Assembly (NCBI RefSeq): GCF_000346485.2
Contig: NZ_KQ976354.1
Span: forward strand, 2,176,181 to 2,240,180
Source of the DNA: Scytonema hofmannii PCC 7110
Lineage (GTDB): Bacteria > Cyanobacteriota > Cyanobacteriia > Cyanobacteriales > Nostocaceae
Length of the DNA: 64,000 nt
Direction: 5' to 3'
The notes below the pieces were generated by a model. That model had not been told where the DNA came from. It was given only the letters and a program-made list of their open reading frames with translations, and searched no databases. Shown here piece after piece: positions 41,102 to 49,861 of this stretch. Position numbers and translations under genes: made by a program. Positions within the stretch are counted from its first letter, which is position 1; every line of letters begins with the position of its first letter.

Positions 41102-44050
41102 ATGAAAAAATTTACCTTTTATGTTGTTTTGTTGCATTGCTTATTTTTAGGAATGTCATCTGCTAGAGCAACGGATGAGAAACCAGATGTAACGCAAGCA
41201 ACAGATGGGGTGGATAGGTTATCTGTGAAAAAAACAGATATATTATCCGCTACAAAGTATGCTGACACATCCTCTCGCACGGGGCTAAAGCGAGACCAAG
41301 TCTGGGTTCTTGACCAAAAAAAACCGCAAGCACAACGCCAACCTTTTACTTGGGTTGTTAATAATACTAAGAAAGTCGGACAGCAACCTTTTATACAAGT
41401 ACAGAAAAATTTAGATAAGTCTGAAGCAACAAGTGAAAAAGCAGGCTCTACTGCAAAACCTGCACCGAAGGAGGAATTTGAAGCCTTTGACAAAGTAATT
41501 AAAGATACTGAAAAGCTCGAAGGATTGTTTACTCTATACCGAAATAAAGAACAGAATAAGATATATCTAGAAATTAAACCGACTCAATTAAGTAAAAATT
41601 ACTTAGCTACAGCAACATTGGAATCTGGTATTGGTGAAGCTGGGATCTACAGTGGTATGCCCTTACAAGACTTCTTATTTTACTTTCAACGGATGAATAA
41701 AAATGTCCAATTTGTAGTTCGTAATGTGAATTTTCGCGCTCGTGAAGGAGATCCCCAACAGCGATCGCTCGCCCGTTCTTTCAGTGATTCAGTTCTTTAC
41801 TCCATACCAATCAAAAGCATCCATCCACAGCGCAAAACCATACTTATAGACTTAGGCGAACTTCTACTCACAGATTTAGCAGGATTATCTTATAGTTTGG
41901 GGATTTCCCCAAGCACGGACAAGTCATATTTTGGGAATGCTAAAGCCTTCCCTCTCAACATGGAAGTTGAGTCAGTTTTAAATTTCTCCAGTTCTAGCGG
42001 TAGCGACAGCAGCATGTTCCGTTATGCCTCCCTACCAGATAGCCGTGGATTTAGCTTGCGCGTTCACTACAGTTTCTCTCAACTTCCAGACAACGGTTAC
42101 CGCCCACGCCTAGCAGATGAGCGAGTCGGTTATTTTATTAGCGCTCATCAAGACCTGTCCGATGACGATCGCAAAGAACCTTTCGTCCGCTATATCAACC
42201 GATGGCATCTAGAAAAACAAGATCCCAAAGCAGCTATTTCACCACCTAAAAAACCAATTGTTTTTTGGATTGACAACGCAATTCCCCTAGAGTACCGAGA
42301 TGCTGTGAAAGAAGGCGTCCTCATGTGGAATAAAGCCTTTGAAAAAGTTGGATTCAAAGATGCGCTCCAAGTTCGTCAGATGCCAGATGATGCGACTTGG
42401 GACCCTGCTGATATACGTTACAACACCATTCGATGGATCAACACGGTAGATGGTTATTTTGCTTTAGGGCCATCTCGCGTCAATCCCTTGACTGGAGAAA
42501 TTTTAGATGCTGATATTCTCGTTGATGGCAGCTTTGTAAGAGCACTTAAGGGAGAATATCACAAAATCGTCCAACCCAACCAAACACAAGCCCGAACTCC
42601 CCTATCATCATTGATGCAGGAACGCCTGCTTTGCAACAGTGGTTTCGACACTAAGAACAATGAGACTTCCAACAAAAACGAAGCAACAGAGGGATTCACT
42701 AACCGCCTGTCACAATTAGCTGGCGCATTCGATCTCTGCTACGGAATGGAAGCAGCCAACCAGTTTGCTTTTGGTTCCATGGCAATGTCACTCTTACAAG
42801 ACGCGCCTCCGAGTAGCGAACAGATAAAAAACTATATCCATCAGTATTTACGTCTTATTATTGCTCATGAAGTTGGACATACCTTAGGGTTAAGGCATAA
42901 CTTCCGTGGAAGTACTTTGCTTGCTCCCGAACAAATGAACAACACCGATCTCACCCGAAGCAAGGGTCTCATCTCATCAGTAATGGACTACATTCCACCT
43001 AATATTGCACCTAAAGGAACCAAGCAGGGTGATTATTTTCCCAGTATGGTAGGTATTTATGATGAGTGGGTGGTTCAATACGGTTACACGCCTCTACCTG
43101 CTGCATCCACAACTGCTGAAAAGCCATTTTTAGAAAAGATTGCCAGTGAATCTTACAAACCCGAATTAAGTTACTCCACAGACGAAGATGTTTTAGACCT
43201 CGACCCAACTTCTAATGCATGGGATAATAGCAGTAACGTCCTGGCATATTCTCAGGGACAATTAGATAATGCACGGTTAATGTGGGAACGCCTTAACAAG
43301 AGTTACCCCAGTGCAGGTGAAAGTTTTAGTGATGTCAAAGAACGATTTGGCACCGTATTTAGTAGTTATGTCCAGAATATTTACTATACTTCAAAATACA
43401 TTGGCGGTCAGTCTTTCTACAGAGTTCATGCAGGCAATCCCCAAGGGCAATTACCCTTTCAACCCGTACCTGTAGAGCAGCAACGGCAAGCACTAGAGAT
43501 TTTGCAAAAATATGTCTTTGCTGAAGATGCTTTGATTTTCCCACCAGATCTGCTGAATAAATTAGCACCATCTCGCTGGCGTCACTGGGGAAGCACACCC
43601 CGAACGGGTCGCTTGGATTATCCAATTCACGATTTGGTATTATTTATGCAAGGTTCCGTGTTAACCGATTTGCTTTCAAGCGATCGCCTTTCCCGTCTTA
43701 AAGACCTCGAATTGAAAAGCGAACCTGAAAAAGCACTGACTTTACCAGAACTATTTGATACCTTACAAAATGGAATTTGGAGTGAGGTGCTCAAACCAAA
43801 CGGTAAACCCCTCAAAATATCTAGCTTGCGTCGAGGTTTGCAGAGAGAATATCTTGACCTTTTAATGAGTATGGTATTGCGGAAGAAGAATGTCCCAGAA
43901 GATGCTCGCACGCTTGCTTGGTATAAATTGCGACAATTAAATGAAAAGTTGGATGGAGCAAATTCCAATGATGATTACACCAAGGCTCATTTGCTAGAAA
44001 CACGTGACAGAATTAACAAAGCTTTAAATGCTCAGTTAGAGACAAAGTAG
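41102..44050 (+). CDS. Secreted zinc metalloprotease (DUF5117/DUF4953 type)
   Basis: A 982-residue protein with a signal peptide (MKKFTFYVVLLHCLFLGMSS, cleavage probably after ARA). The zinc site is LIIAHEVGHTLGLRHNFRGS at about residue 590: HExxHxxGxxH, as in metzincins. Upstream, KEGVLMWNKAFEKVGFKDAL matches the family. Proteins of this type (DUF5117-DUF4953) are extracytoplasmic and of unknown substrate. Coding is intact to residue 982, where a short tandem repeat region follows. It stands alone. Confidence 0.88.
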   Translation: MKKFTFYVVLLHCLFLGMSSARATDEKPDVTQATDGVDRLSVKKTDILSATKYADTSSRTGLKRDQVWVLDQKKPQAQRQPFTWVVNNTKKVGQQPFIQVQKNLDKSEATSEKAGSTAKPAPKEEFEAFDKVIKDTEKLEGLFTLYRNKEQNKIYLEIKPTQLSKNYLATATLESGIGEAGIYSGMPLQDFLFYFQRMNKNVQFVVRNVNFRAREGDPQQRSLARSFSDSVLYSIPIKSIHPQRKTILIDLGELLLTDLAGLSYSLGISPSTDKSYFGNAKAFPLNMEVESVLNFSSSSGSDSSMFRYASLPDSRGFSLRVHYSFSQLPDNGYRPRLADERVGYFISAHQDLSDDDRKEPFVRYINRWHLEKQDPKAAISPPKKPIVFWIDNAIPLEYRDAVKEGVLMWNKAFEKVGFKDALQVRQMPDDATWDPADIRYNTIRWINTVDGYFALGPSRVNPLTGEILDADILVDGSFVRALKGEYHKIVQPNQTQARTPLSSLMQERLLCNSGFDTKNNETSNKNEATEGFTNRLSQLAGAFDLCYGMEAANQFAFGSMAMSLLQDAPPSSEQIKNYIHQYLRLIIAHEVGHTLGLRHNFRGSTLLAPEQMNNTDLTRSKGLISSVMDYIPPNIAPKGTKQGDYFPSMVGIYDEWVVQYGYTPLPAASTTAEKPFLEKIASESYKPELSYSTDEDVLDLDPTSNAWDNSSNVLAYSQGQLDNARLMWERLNKSYPSAGESFSDVKERFGTVFSSYVQNIYYTSKYIGGQSFYRVHAGNPQGQLPFQPVPVEQQRQALEILQKYVFAEDALIFPPDLLNKLAPSRWRHWGSTPRTGRLDYPIHDLVLFMQGSVLTDLLSSDRLSRLKDLELKSEPEKALTLPELFDTLQNGIWSEVLKPNGKPLKISSLRRGLQREYLDLLMSMVLRKKNVPEDARTLAWYKLRQLNEKLDGANSNDDYTKAHLLETRDRINKALNAQLETK

Positions 44051-44052
44051 AA

Positions 44053-44128
44053 GGGGTTAGTTGTTGGTTGTTAGTTGTTGGTTGTTAGTTGTTAGTAGCT
44101 ATTAACCACTAACCACTAACCACTATCT
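44053..44128. repeat. Short tandem repeats (GTTGGTT/GTTAGTT)n and (AACCACT)n
   Basis: Heptamers of GTTAGTT/GTTGGTT type followed by AACCACT copies in the gap between convergent genes. The halves are roughly complementary, so a hairpin could form and serve as a terminator for both. Related arrays: 49761-49796 and 57960-58010. Confidence 0.8.
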
Positions 44129-44140
44129 ACTAACAACAAA

Positions 44141-44875
44141 TTAATTCCTTAACGCACGTAAGAAACGTTGCAAACCTTTAAACATATTGGGCTGTTTCGC
44201 AACTGGTGTACCTGGTGTTGCAGATGCAGAAGCTTGTTTAGCCAGGATAAGATCCAGTTCATCTCCAGAGGGCTTTTTCGGGAGTTCAGCAATCTTTTGA
44301 TACTCCCCACTATTTTCTGACCAGACTTCCCACTGACTTGGATAACAGCGAAAGACTGCGGTTTCATTATCTACAGGGCGAAGATAATAGCATTTCTCAA
44401 TTGTACTGATAAAGCGATCGCGTAACTGCCTCGCTGCATAACCAATGCCCACGGCTCCTAAATCTTCCAAGCGCGGATTCAAGATAATAATAGGGCGATC
44501 GCCAACCAATTGAGCCATTTTTTCGACTTCCCCTACTTCTACGACAGTAGGAGCAATCAGAAAGAAAATTTCGTCCTCTGGCTCAATTTTTTTCTCCAAA
44601 GACAATCTACCAGTGCCTATGTCCAAAATTTTAAATGGCACATCCGTCCACTCCCGACTCGCAAGGGCTGCTCCGCCAGCATCGGGAAAGAAAACCTTGA
44701 GTTTGGAACCATATTCTGCAAAAACTGACAGAAATTGCCCTGCTACGGGTATTGGTTTGAGTTCTGGAAACAAAAACTCAATTTGTATGCGCTTGTACCC
44801 ATCTGCTAGTGCTGCCTTAGTTGCCTCGCGGGCTTGAGCGATCGCATCTTCAAGACTGTTTGGAAGTTCTGCCAT
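44141..44875 (-). CDS. DUF1995 domain protein
   Basis: A 244-residue protein. MAELPNSLEDAIAQAREATK begins it, then IQIEFLFPELKPIPVAGQF and IIILNPRLEDLGAVGIGY, which match DUF1995, a family of cyanobacteria and chloroplasts with a nucleotide-binding-like fold and unknown role. The tail (residues 210-244) is low-complexity and basic. ATG 44875 is chosen because it starts the family sequence; the longer frame upstream has no match. It follows the solute-binding protein gene on the same strand. Confidence 0.85.
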   Translation of the reverse strand: MAELPNSLEDAIAQAREATKAALADGYKRIQIEFLFPELKPIPVAGQFLSVFAEYGSKLKVFFPDAGGAALASREWTDVPFKILDIGTGRLSLEKKIEPEDEIFFLIAPTVVEVGEVEKMAQLVGDRPIIILNPRLEDLGAVGIGYAARQLRDRFISTIEKCYYLRPVDNETAVFRCYPSQWEVWSENSGEYQKIAELPKKPSGDELDLILAKQASASATPGTPVAKQPNMFKGLQRFLRALRN

Positions 44876-44912
44876 ATTAAATAAGTTTTTGATTATAATA
44901 TATAGCTTACAA

Positions 44913-45734
44913 TTACAAGCCCCAGTATTTGATGCGTTCTTGGAGCCAACCAGAATAGATGTAGCGAGCGATCGCTGCATTCACCCGTCGTCGCAATTCA
45001 TCATACTGCAAACCTTTAGGCATCACCACGGACAATGGTTCTGTGGATAGTTTATTTGGTAGTATTCGATACTGAGGATACTGTTGAACTAAACCACTGA
45101 GAACGCTCTTATCCGCAGCAAAAGCAGCAACTGCATCTTTTTCCACTAGAGCAATTGCTGCCTGATAAGAATCTACTCCGACTAACTCAGCACTCGGCAG
45201 ATAATATCGTACTGCGGCAATTGTGCTTGAGCGATCGAGAACAGCTATTTTCCGTTTTGTCAGATGGCTTAACTGCTGCACCGTATTATCTTTTGTAACG
45301 AGTACAGCGCCATCAAAGTAGTAAGGAACGCTAAAACTGACCAAACGAGCACGTGAAGAAGTTGCTGTGACTCTAGCAATGGCGATGTCAACTTTATCTT
45401 CCAAGACGGCTGACAAGCGATCTTGATTTGTCACGGGCTGTAGGCGAACAGAATCTTCTTTACCCAGTAAGTCTACTGTCAATGCTTTTGCTAAATCGAT
45501 TTCCAAACCCTGCAATTGACCCCTTGCGTCTTTAAATGCCAATGGACGCAAGTTATCTTTGACAGCAATTTTAATATAGCCTCTTCGTTGAATCTCTGGC
45601 ATTTCTGCAGCAGATGCGGACAATCGTCCATCTGCAAAAACAAAGCAGAAAGCTAGAAGTACAAAAATGGCAGCAGATAACAGAGGATATAACCGATTGA
45701 TTGTCTTCCATCTGTTACATCCGTTACCCATCAC
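44913..45734 (-). CDS. Periplasmic solute-binding protein, SBP_bac_3 (amino-acid type)
   Basis: A 273-residue protein with a membrane signal (LYPLLSAAIFVLLAFCFVFA, residues 16-35). The mature part is a family 3 binding protein: MPEIQRRGYIKIAVKDNLRP, then LQGLEIDLAKALTVDLLG, then ARVTATSSRARLVSFSVPYY. It would capture an amino acid or similar solute for an ABC importer, whose permease and ATPase are not adjacent. It starts 10 bp after rplT on the same strand. The start region has two Met codons; the exact one is uncertain. Confidence 0.87.
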   Translation of the reverse strand: MMGNGCNRWKTINRLYPLLSAAIFVLLAFCFVFADGRLSASAAEMPEIQRRGYIKIAVKDNLRPLAFKDARGQLQGLEIDLAKALTVDLLGKEDSVRLQPVTNQDRLSAVLEDKVDIAIARVTATSSRARLVSFSVPYYFDGAVLVTKDNTVQQLSHLTKRKIAVLDRSSTIAAVRYYLPSAELVGVDSYQAAIALVEKDAVAAFAADKSVLSGLVQQYPQYRILPNKLSTEPLSVVMPKGLQYDELRRRVNAAIARYIYSGWLQERIKYWGL

Positions 45735-45743
45735 CTGCTACCT

Positions 45744-46100
45744 TTATCCTTTTGCTTGAGTTGCTAATTCAGCTACTTTGGTGAAGCTTGCTGGATCGAG
45801 GACTGCCAATTGCGCCAACATTTTGCGGTTGAGTTGGACATCTGCTTTTTTAAGATTGCCGATCAACTGGCTGTAGCTCATACCGTGTAGGCGTGCAGCC
45901 GCGTTAATGCGAGTAATCCACAGGCGGCGGAAATCGCGTTTGCGCTTTTTGCGATCGCGATAGGAATTCCTCAGCGCCTTCATCACTCGCTGATTGGCAG
46001 TTCTAAACAGAGTTGAGTGAGAACCGCGAAAACCTTTAGCTAGTTTGAGAATTTTTTTGCGGCGCTTGCGAGCAACGTTACCGCGTTTTACCCTTGTCAT
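45744..46100 (-). CDS. rplT: 50S ribosomal protein L20
   Basis: A 118-residue basic protein. [20 protein letters not shown] followed by [17 protein letters not shown] and [20 protein letters not shown] are diagnostic of L20, an assembly protein that binds 23S rRNA. It follows rpmI by 21 bp. infC, often upstream in bacteria, is not here. Confidence 0.98.
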   Translation of the reverse strand: MTRVKRGNVARKRRKKILKLAKGFRGSHSTLFRTANQRVMKALRNSYRDRKKRKRDFRRLWITRINAAARLHGMSYSQLIGNLKKADVQLNRKMLAQLAVLDPASFTKVAELATQAKG

Positions 46101-46121
46101 ATTTTCAATTCCACCAATTAA

Positions 46122-46319
46122 TTACAAATAAGGAAGCATTCCGCGTACATTTTCTGCATCGCTTTCGTGGACAACTACCATTTTGGACAGTTTCCGCTTT
46201 TTATTAGAACTTTTGTGTTCTAAGAGGTGATTTTTGAAAGCTTTACGGCGCACGATTTTGCCACTACCAGTGGCGCGAAATCTTTTTGCCGCAGCTTTAC
46301 GAGTTTTTAGTTTCGGCAT
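46122..46319 (-). CDS. rpmI: 50S ribosomal protein L35
   Basis: A 65-residue basic protein: [20 protein letters not shown] and then [18 protein letters not shown] match L35 exactly in length and pattern. It is the first gene of an rpmI-rplT operon. The 37-bp gap upstream to the next minus-strand gene is short, so the promoter may overlap that gene's end. Confidence 0.98.
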   Translation of the reverse strand: MPKLKTRKAAAKRFRATGSGKIVRRKAFKNHLLEHKSSNKKRKLSKMVVVHESDAENVRGMLPYL

Positions 46320-46356
46320 GAGTTGGCGTTAATTCGACACAATCTGTAATTATAAA

Positions 46357-47130
46357 CTATGAATTGGGAATTTTGGATTTTGGATTTTGGATTTTGGATT
46401 TTGGATCTAAAACAACTTGCGAACCAGATTCGTTAACATGGTAAGTCCAAGATTGGGAACCAACCGCCACAACCACTTCCCAGCCTTTGACAGGATTAAA
46501 TTCCTTGGTACAAACCTCTCCAAAGTTGAATTCACAAGGATTGCCAAAGGTTTTTTGAGTCGCTTGGGTAATTTTTAATTGGGCGACTGGTATTTGAGAA
46601 CGCTTTGAGGCATCACGCAGTATACTATCCTCTAACGCTTTTGGCAGCGTAGTTGGTTGAGAAGCACTGACTTTAGGATCTAAAACAACTAGCGAACCAG
46701 ATTTATCAACGTGATAAGTCCAAGAATCATTCTTTACTTGTACGTTCACTTCCCAACCTTGGATGGGTTTAAACTCTCTTGTGCAAACCTCTCCGAACTT
46801 AAATACGCACGGATTGCTAAACGTTTTTGGTGTCGCTTGTGTTATCTGTAAATCGCGGATTGGTACGTTAGAACGCTTGGAGGCATCGCGCAAGATAGTT
46901 ATTGCAATCCGTTTTGGTAAAACCTTGGACTGCTGGTTAGTATTTTGGGTTAACTGAGCGCTACTACCATCGCGACGACTGACTTGTTGTGCGATCGCAA
47001 AGGCTGTAGAGTGACTCCCACTGAATCCCCAAGAGAGCAAACTGGTTAACACAAGGGTCAAAACAGCATCTTTAGGAACTTGAAAGAAACGATGAAAGGA
47101 AGAAAATTGATTATTCAATGAAAATTTCAT
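46357..47130 (-). CDS. Exported protein with two copies of an unnamed domain
   Basis: A 257-residue protein. Residues 1-46 contain a hydrophobic export segment (VLTLVLTSLLSWGFSGS). Two tandem copies of a domain of about 85 residues follow (about 72-155 and 160-240). Each has ILRDASKRS, then IPVAQLKITQATQKTFGNPC or its variant, then FGEVCTxEF and GWEVxVxV, with paired cysteines (NPC...EVC) that may form a disulfide. I do not recognise the family. The last residues (KSKIQNPKSKIPNS) are encoded by a GGATTTT tandem repeat (46366-46406), so the C-terminus has been extended by repeat DNA. Confidence 0.75.
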   Translation of the reverse strand: MKFSLNNQFSSFHRFFQVPKDAVLTLVLTSLLSWGFSGSHSTAFAIAQQVSRRDGSSAQLTQNTNQQSKVLPKRIAITILRDASKRSNVPIRDLQITQATPKTFSNPCVFKFGEVCTREFKPIQGWEVNVQVKNDSWTYHVDKSGSLVVLDPKVSASQPTTLPKALEDSILRDASKRSQIPVAQLKITQATQKTFGNPCEFNFGEVCTKEFNPVKGWEVVVAVGSQSWTYHVNESGSQVVLDPKSKIQNPKSKIPNS

Positions 47131-47162
47131 GTTGTTAAAAGTGTTTTAAAGACATCTATAAC

Positions 47163-47326
47163 GGGAGCACCCCAATTTGGAAAAAACACGCCCGCGATGT
47201 TCGTAATCGCGGCTATACAAGCGCTCGTCCGCAATACAAGGACTGAATACGAAGTCCACGTAGGTGGACTTTGTTTGTGTAGCCCCAGAATTCTATTCTG
47301 AGGATTTGCCAAAACGGGATGCTCCC
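47163..47326. repeat. Long palindromic element (GGGAGCACCCCAATTTGG family)
   Basis: Left tip GGGAGCACCCCAATTTGG and right tip CCAAAACGGGATGCTCCC pair imperfectly. Inside are CTATACAAGC / GTTTGTGTAG and the AGTCCACGTAGGTGGACT stem-loop. It is a member of the family at 18862-19067 and fills the gap between the UvrD-like gene end and the duplicated-domain gene start. Confidence 0.75.
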
Positions 47327-47343
47327 TCTACAACTAGACGTGT

Positions 47344-49746
47344 TCATTTGGGTATTGTTGCCATTGATATGACGCTATCGCGAAATTGACGTTTCAATGC
47401 TGGAAATACGGGACAAGGTGCTTGGTCTTGTAAATTCTCCGGTTTACTCCAGGTAAAGGGGGCTTTTTTTGATGCAGACATCCATAACAACCGCTTTGCC
47501 CGTGTCATAGCAACATAAAGCAAGCGGTACTCCTCAGCAGTTTTTAAGTGTTTGGCTTGCTCCCAAGCCGTTGTAACATCAGGTAAAGTAGATTCATCGT
47601 GGAGAGTCGCACGAATTTGAGCGCGAGCTACCTCTGATAGGGTAAAGTCTCCTAAAAATTGGCTTTGAGGCGGAACCCAAAATCTTCCTGGAATCAAGTT
47701 TTCATGCAGAAAAGGGGTAAAAACGTAATCCCAATCTAACCCTTTGGCTTTGTGCATGGTTATAATTGTCAGTTGACCGCGACGGGTGTAGCGAGCTTCT
47801 GAATCTTCTGTTTCCACAGGTTCAAACCGTTCGGAACTGACGATTTCACTCAGTGCGTTTAGCATCGTACCCATGGAAGCATAACCGGCGATTTGTTGGT
47901 TAATTCTTTCTGCTAATTTATCAGCCGTTGCTAGTTCTGCTTGGTCATAATTAAGTGCTAGAGCGAAAAAGGAAATCAGATGATACAAAGGCAGCTCTAA
48001 ACGCGCTCTAAGTAAACTGCGACACAGACGTGCAGCTTTTTGCACGGATTCTGATTGGGGTGCAGCTAACGGACCGGGATACAAAAATTCTTCGGGTAAA
48101 GTTGCAAGAGCATTTAAGTCTTGTGTTTCAATCAGCCGCCTCTGAACGAAGACTTCTAGTGCTGCTTTCAGGTAGTCTGGAGAATGAGGGCGATCGCAAA
48201 ATTGCAGCAGGGCAAGAATTTCTACTGGTACGTGAGAACGGCGTTCCTGTTCGCCAACATCATAAAGTGTAATTTTGTAGAGTTTGCAGATAGGAGCCAA
48301 CGCTTCTGCGAGCCATCGTCCCTGACGATTTTCCCGCACTAAAATGGCTGCACTCGCACTCATTGGGTCTTGAGAAAATAACTCAACAATTCTGTCGGAT
48401 AACAACTCAACTGTATGATGAATATCGCGAGGAGTATGAATTTCTAGTCCTTTACCGATGCGTTCTGGATTGGCATTGGGTTGGGGATCGTCAGGGTTGA
48501 CTGGATGAATGATTTGATGGCGAAAGGGCAATTGCCTTTTGTCATTTGTTATTTGTTCGTGGTCATTTGTTATTTGTCCTTGGTCATGATTAACTGACGA
48601 ATGACTATTCACCCATTGCAGGACAAAATTAGCCGCTTCAATAATAATTGTGCTACTGCGACCAGCTTGATTCATTGTTGCGAGTCGTTCTTGCAAGCTG
48701 CACTCCTCGCAAAATTGCCGAAAATAAATGGGGTCGGCTGGGGTAAATGTCGAGTTAATGGCTTGGTTAGGATCGCCAACACGGATGAGATTTGGTGGTT
48801 GATTGGGATTGTTAGGGTCAGCTGCAAGAATCGTTAAAAGTTGCGTTTGCAAAGGGCTAGAATCTTGGGCTTCGTCTTCAAAAACTGCAAAAACTTGATT
48901 TTGCTCTAGCTTGCGGGCGCTTTCGTTTTCTAAAACGCGCAAGGCAGCTAAAATCATATCATCGTAATCAATAAAGTCACGAGAACGCATTAAATTTTGA
49001 TATTGCTCGTATAACCCAGCAGCAATGCTTAAAATTCCATATTCATCTGCTGTCTTGTTGCTTAACTTGTGTAAATCTTCTGGTAACAAACCAGAACTTT
49101 TTGCCTCATGAATCGCAGTCATTGCTAAATCCGGTAGCACTTCTGTCCGCAATACTGACTGACGCCGCAGTCTTTCTGTTTCTTCACCGTCAAATTGCGT
49201 ACCTTCTAGTAAGCGGGAATACTGTCCTGGATGGTTAGAAATCCATTGCTCTACAGCAGTACGGATAAAACGGTGACTTTGGTTTGGAGTGATTAAAGTG
49301 ACATTTTCTAACTGCAACCCGGATAAATCTGGATAGCGACTGGCAATGTTGAGTGCAAGACCGTGGAGTGTATGTACAACAAAGCCTGTTTGCGGTAGAG
49401 ATAAATCTTTACGTAAGTATTCACGAATTTTAGCTTTAATATTTGCCGCCGCCGAGCGAGTAAAGGTCACAACAATCAGTTGATTGCGAGATTTTTTGCG
49501 TAATTCCGCAGAACGTTCGTACTGACGCGCAATAGCGATCGCAGCTGCAGCAGCCATCCCCGTTGATTTACCAGCACCAGGAACTGCTGAAATCGCCAAT
49601 GGACCCGATCTCCAGTCAGCCATTTGTTGCTGTCCGGGACGAAGGCTGTTACGAATACGTGTTATGGCTGTCTCCCGTAGGGAAGACACAGGCTTTTCAG
49701 CATATACTTCTTTAAAGTTAGATTCTTGCGGCACAGTATCTGTCAA
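47344..49746 (-). CDS. UvrD/PcrA-type superfamily 1 helicase
   Basis: An 800-residue ATP-dependent helicase. Motifs: ISAVPGAGKSTGMAAAAA (Walker A, about residue 52), FEDEAQDSSPLQ (motif II, about 288), RVGDPNQAINSTF (motif III), ITMHKAKGLDWDYVF (motif V) and LYVAMTRAKRLLWMS (motif VI). It probably unwinds DNA in repair. Residues 384-404 (NHDQGQITNDHEQITNDKRQ) are a repeat-encoded insertion (48536-48600, GTCATTT-type units) that is in frame and lies in a surface region between motifs III and IV. Otherwise complete. Confidence 0.88.
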   Translation of the reverse strand: MTDTVPQESNFKEVYAEKPVSSLRETAITRIRNSLRPGQQQMADWRSGPLAISAVPGAGKSTGMAAAAAIAIARQYERSAELRKKSRNQLIVVTFTRSAAANIKAKIREYLRKDLSLPQTGFVVHTLHGLALNIASRYPDLSGLQLENVTLITPNQSHRFIRTAVEQWISNHPGQYSRLLEGTQFDGEETERLRRQSVLRTEVLPDLAMTAIHEAKSSGLLPEDLHKLSNKTADEYGILSIAAGLYEQYQNLMRSRDFIDYDDMILAALRVLENESARKLEQNQVFAVFEDEAQDSSPLQTQLLTILAADPNNPNQPPNLIRVGDPNQAINSTFTPADPIYFRQFCEECSLQERLATMNQAGRSSTIIIEAANFVLQWVNSHSSVNHDQGQITNDHEQITNDKRQLPFRHQIIHPVNPDDPQPNANPERIGKGLEIHTPRDIHHTVELLSDRIVELFSQDPMSASAAILVRENRQGRWLAEALAPICKLYKITLYDVGEQERRSHVPVEILALLQFCDRPHSPDYLKAALEVFVQRRLIETQDLNALATLPEEFLYPGPLAAPQSESVQKAARLCRSLLRARLELPLYHLISFFALALNYDQAELATADKLAERINQQIAGYASMGTMLNALSEIVSSERFEPVETEDSEARYTRRGQLTIITMHKAKGLDWDYVFTPFLHENLIPGRFWVPPQSQFLGDFTLSEVARAQIRATLHDESTLPDVTTAWEQAKHLKTAEEYRLLYVAMTRAKRLLWMSASKKAPFTWSKPENLQDQAPCPVFPALKRQFRDSVISMATIPK

Positions 49747-49757
49747 TTGAGTGTCTT

Positions 49758-49850
49758 GTTAGTTGTTAGTTGTTAGTTGTTAGTTGTTAATTGTTAGTGG
49801 TCACTGGTCACTGGTCACTGGTCACTGGTCACTGGTCACTGGTCACTGGT
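49758..49850. repeat. (AGTTGTT)n followed by (GGTCACT)7
   Basis: Heptamers of AGTTGTT type (49761-49796) are followed by seven perfect GGTCACT copies (49799-49847). They fill the divergent region between the UvrD-like and GT39-like genes, where promoters of both would be expected. Confidence 0.88.
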
Positions 49851-49861
49851 TATATCTAATT

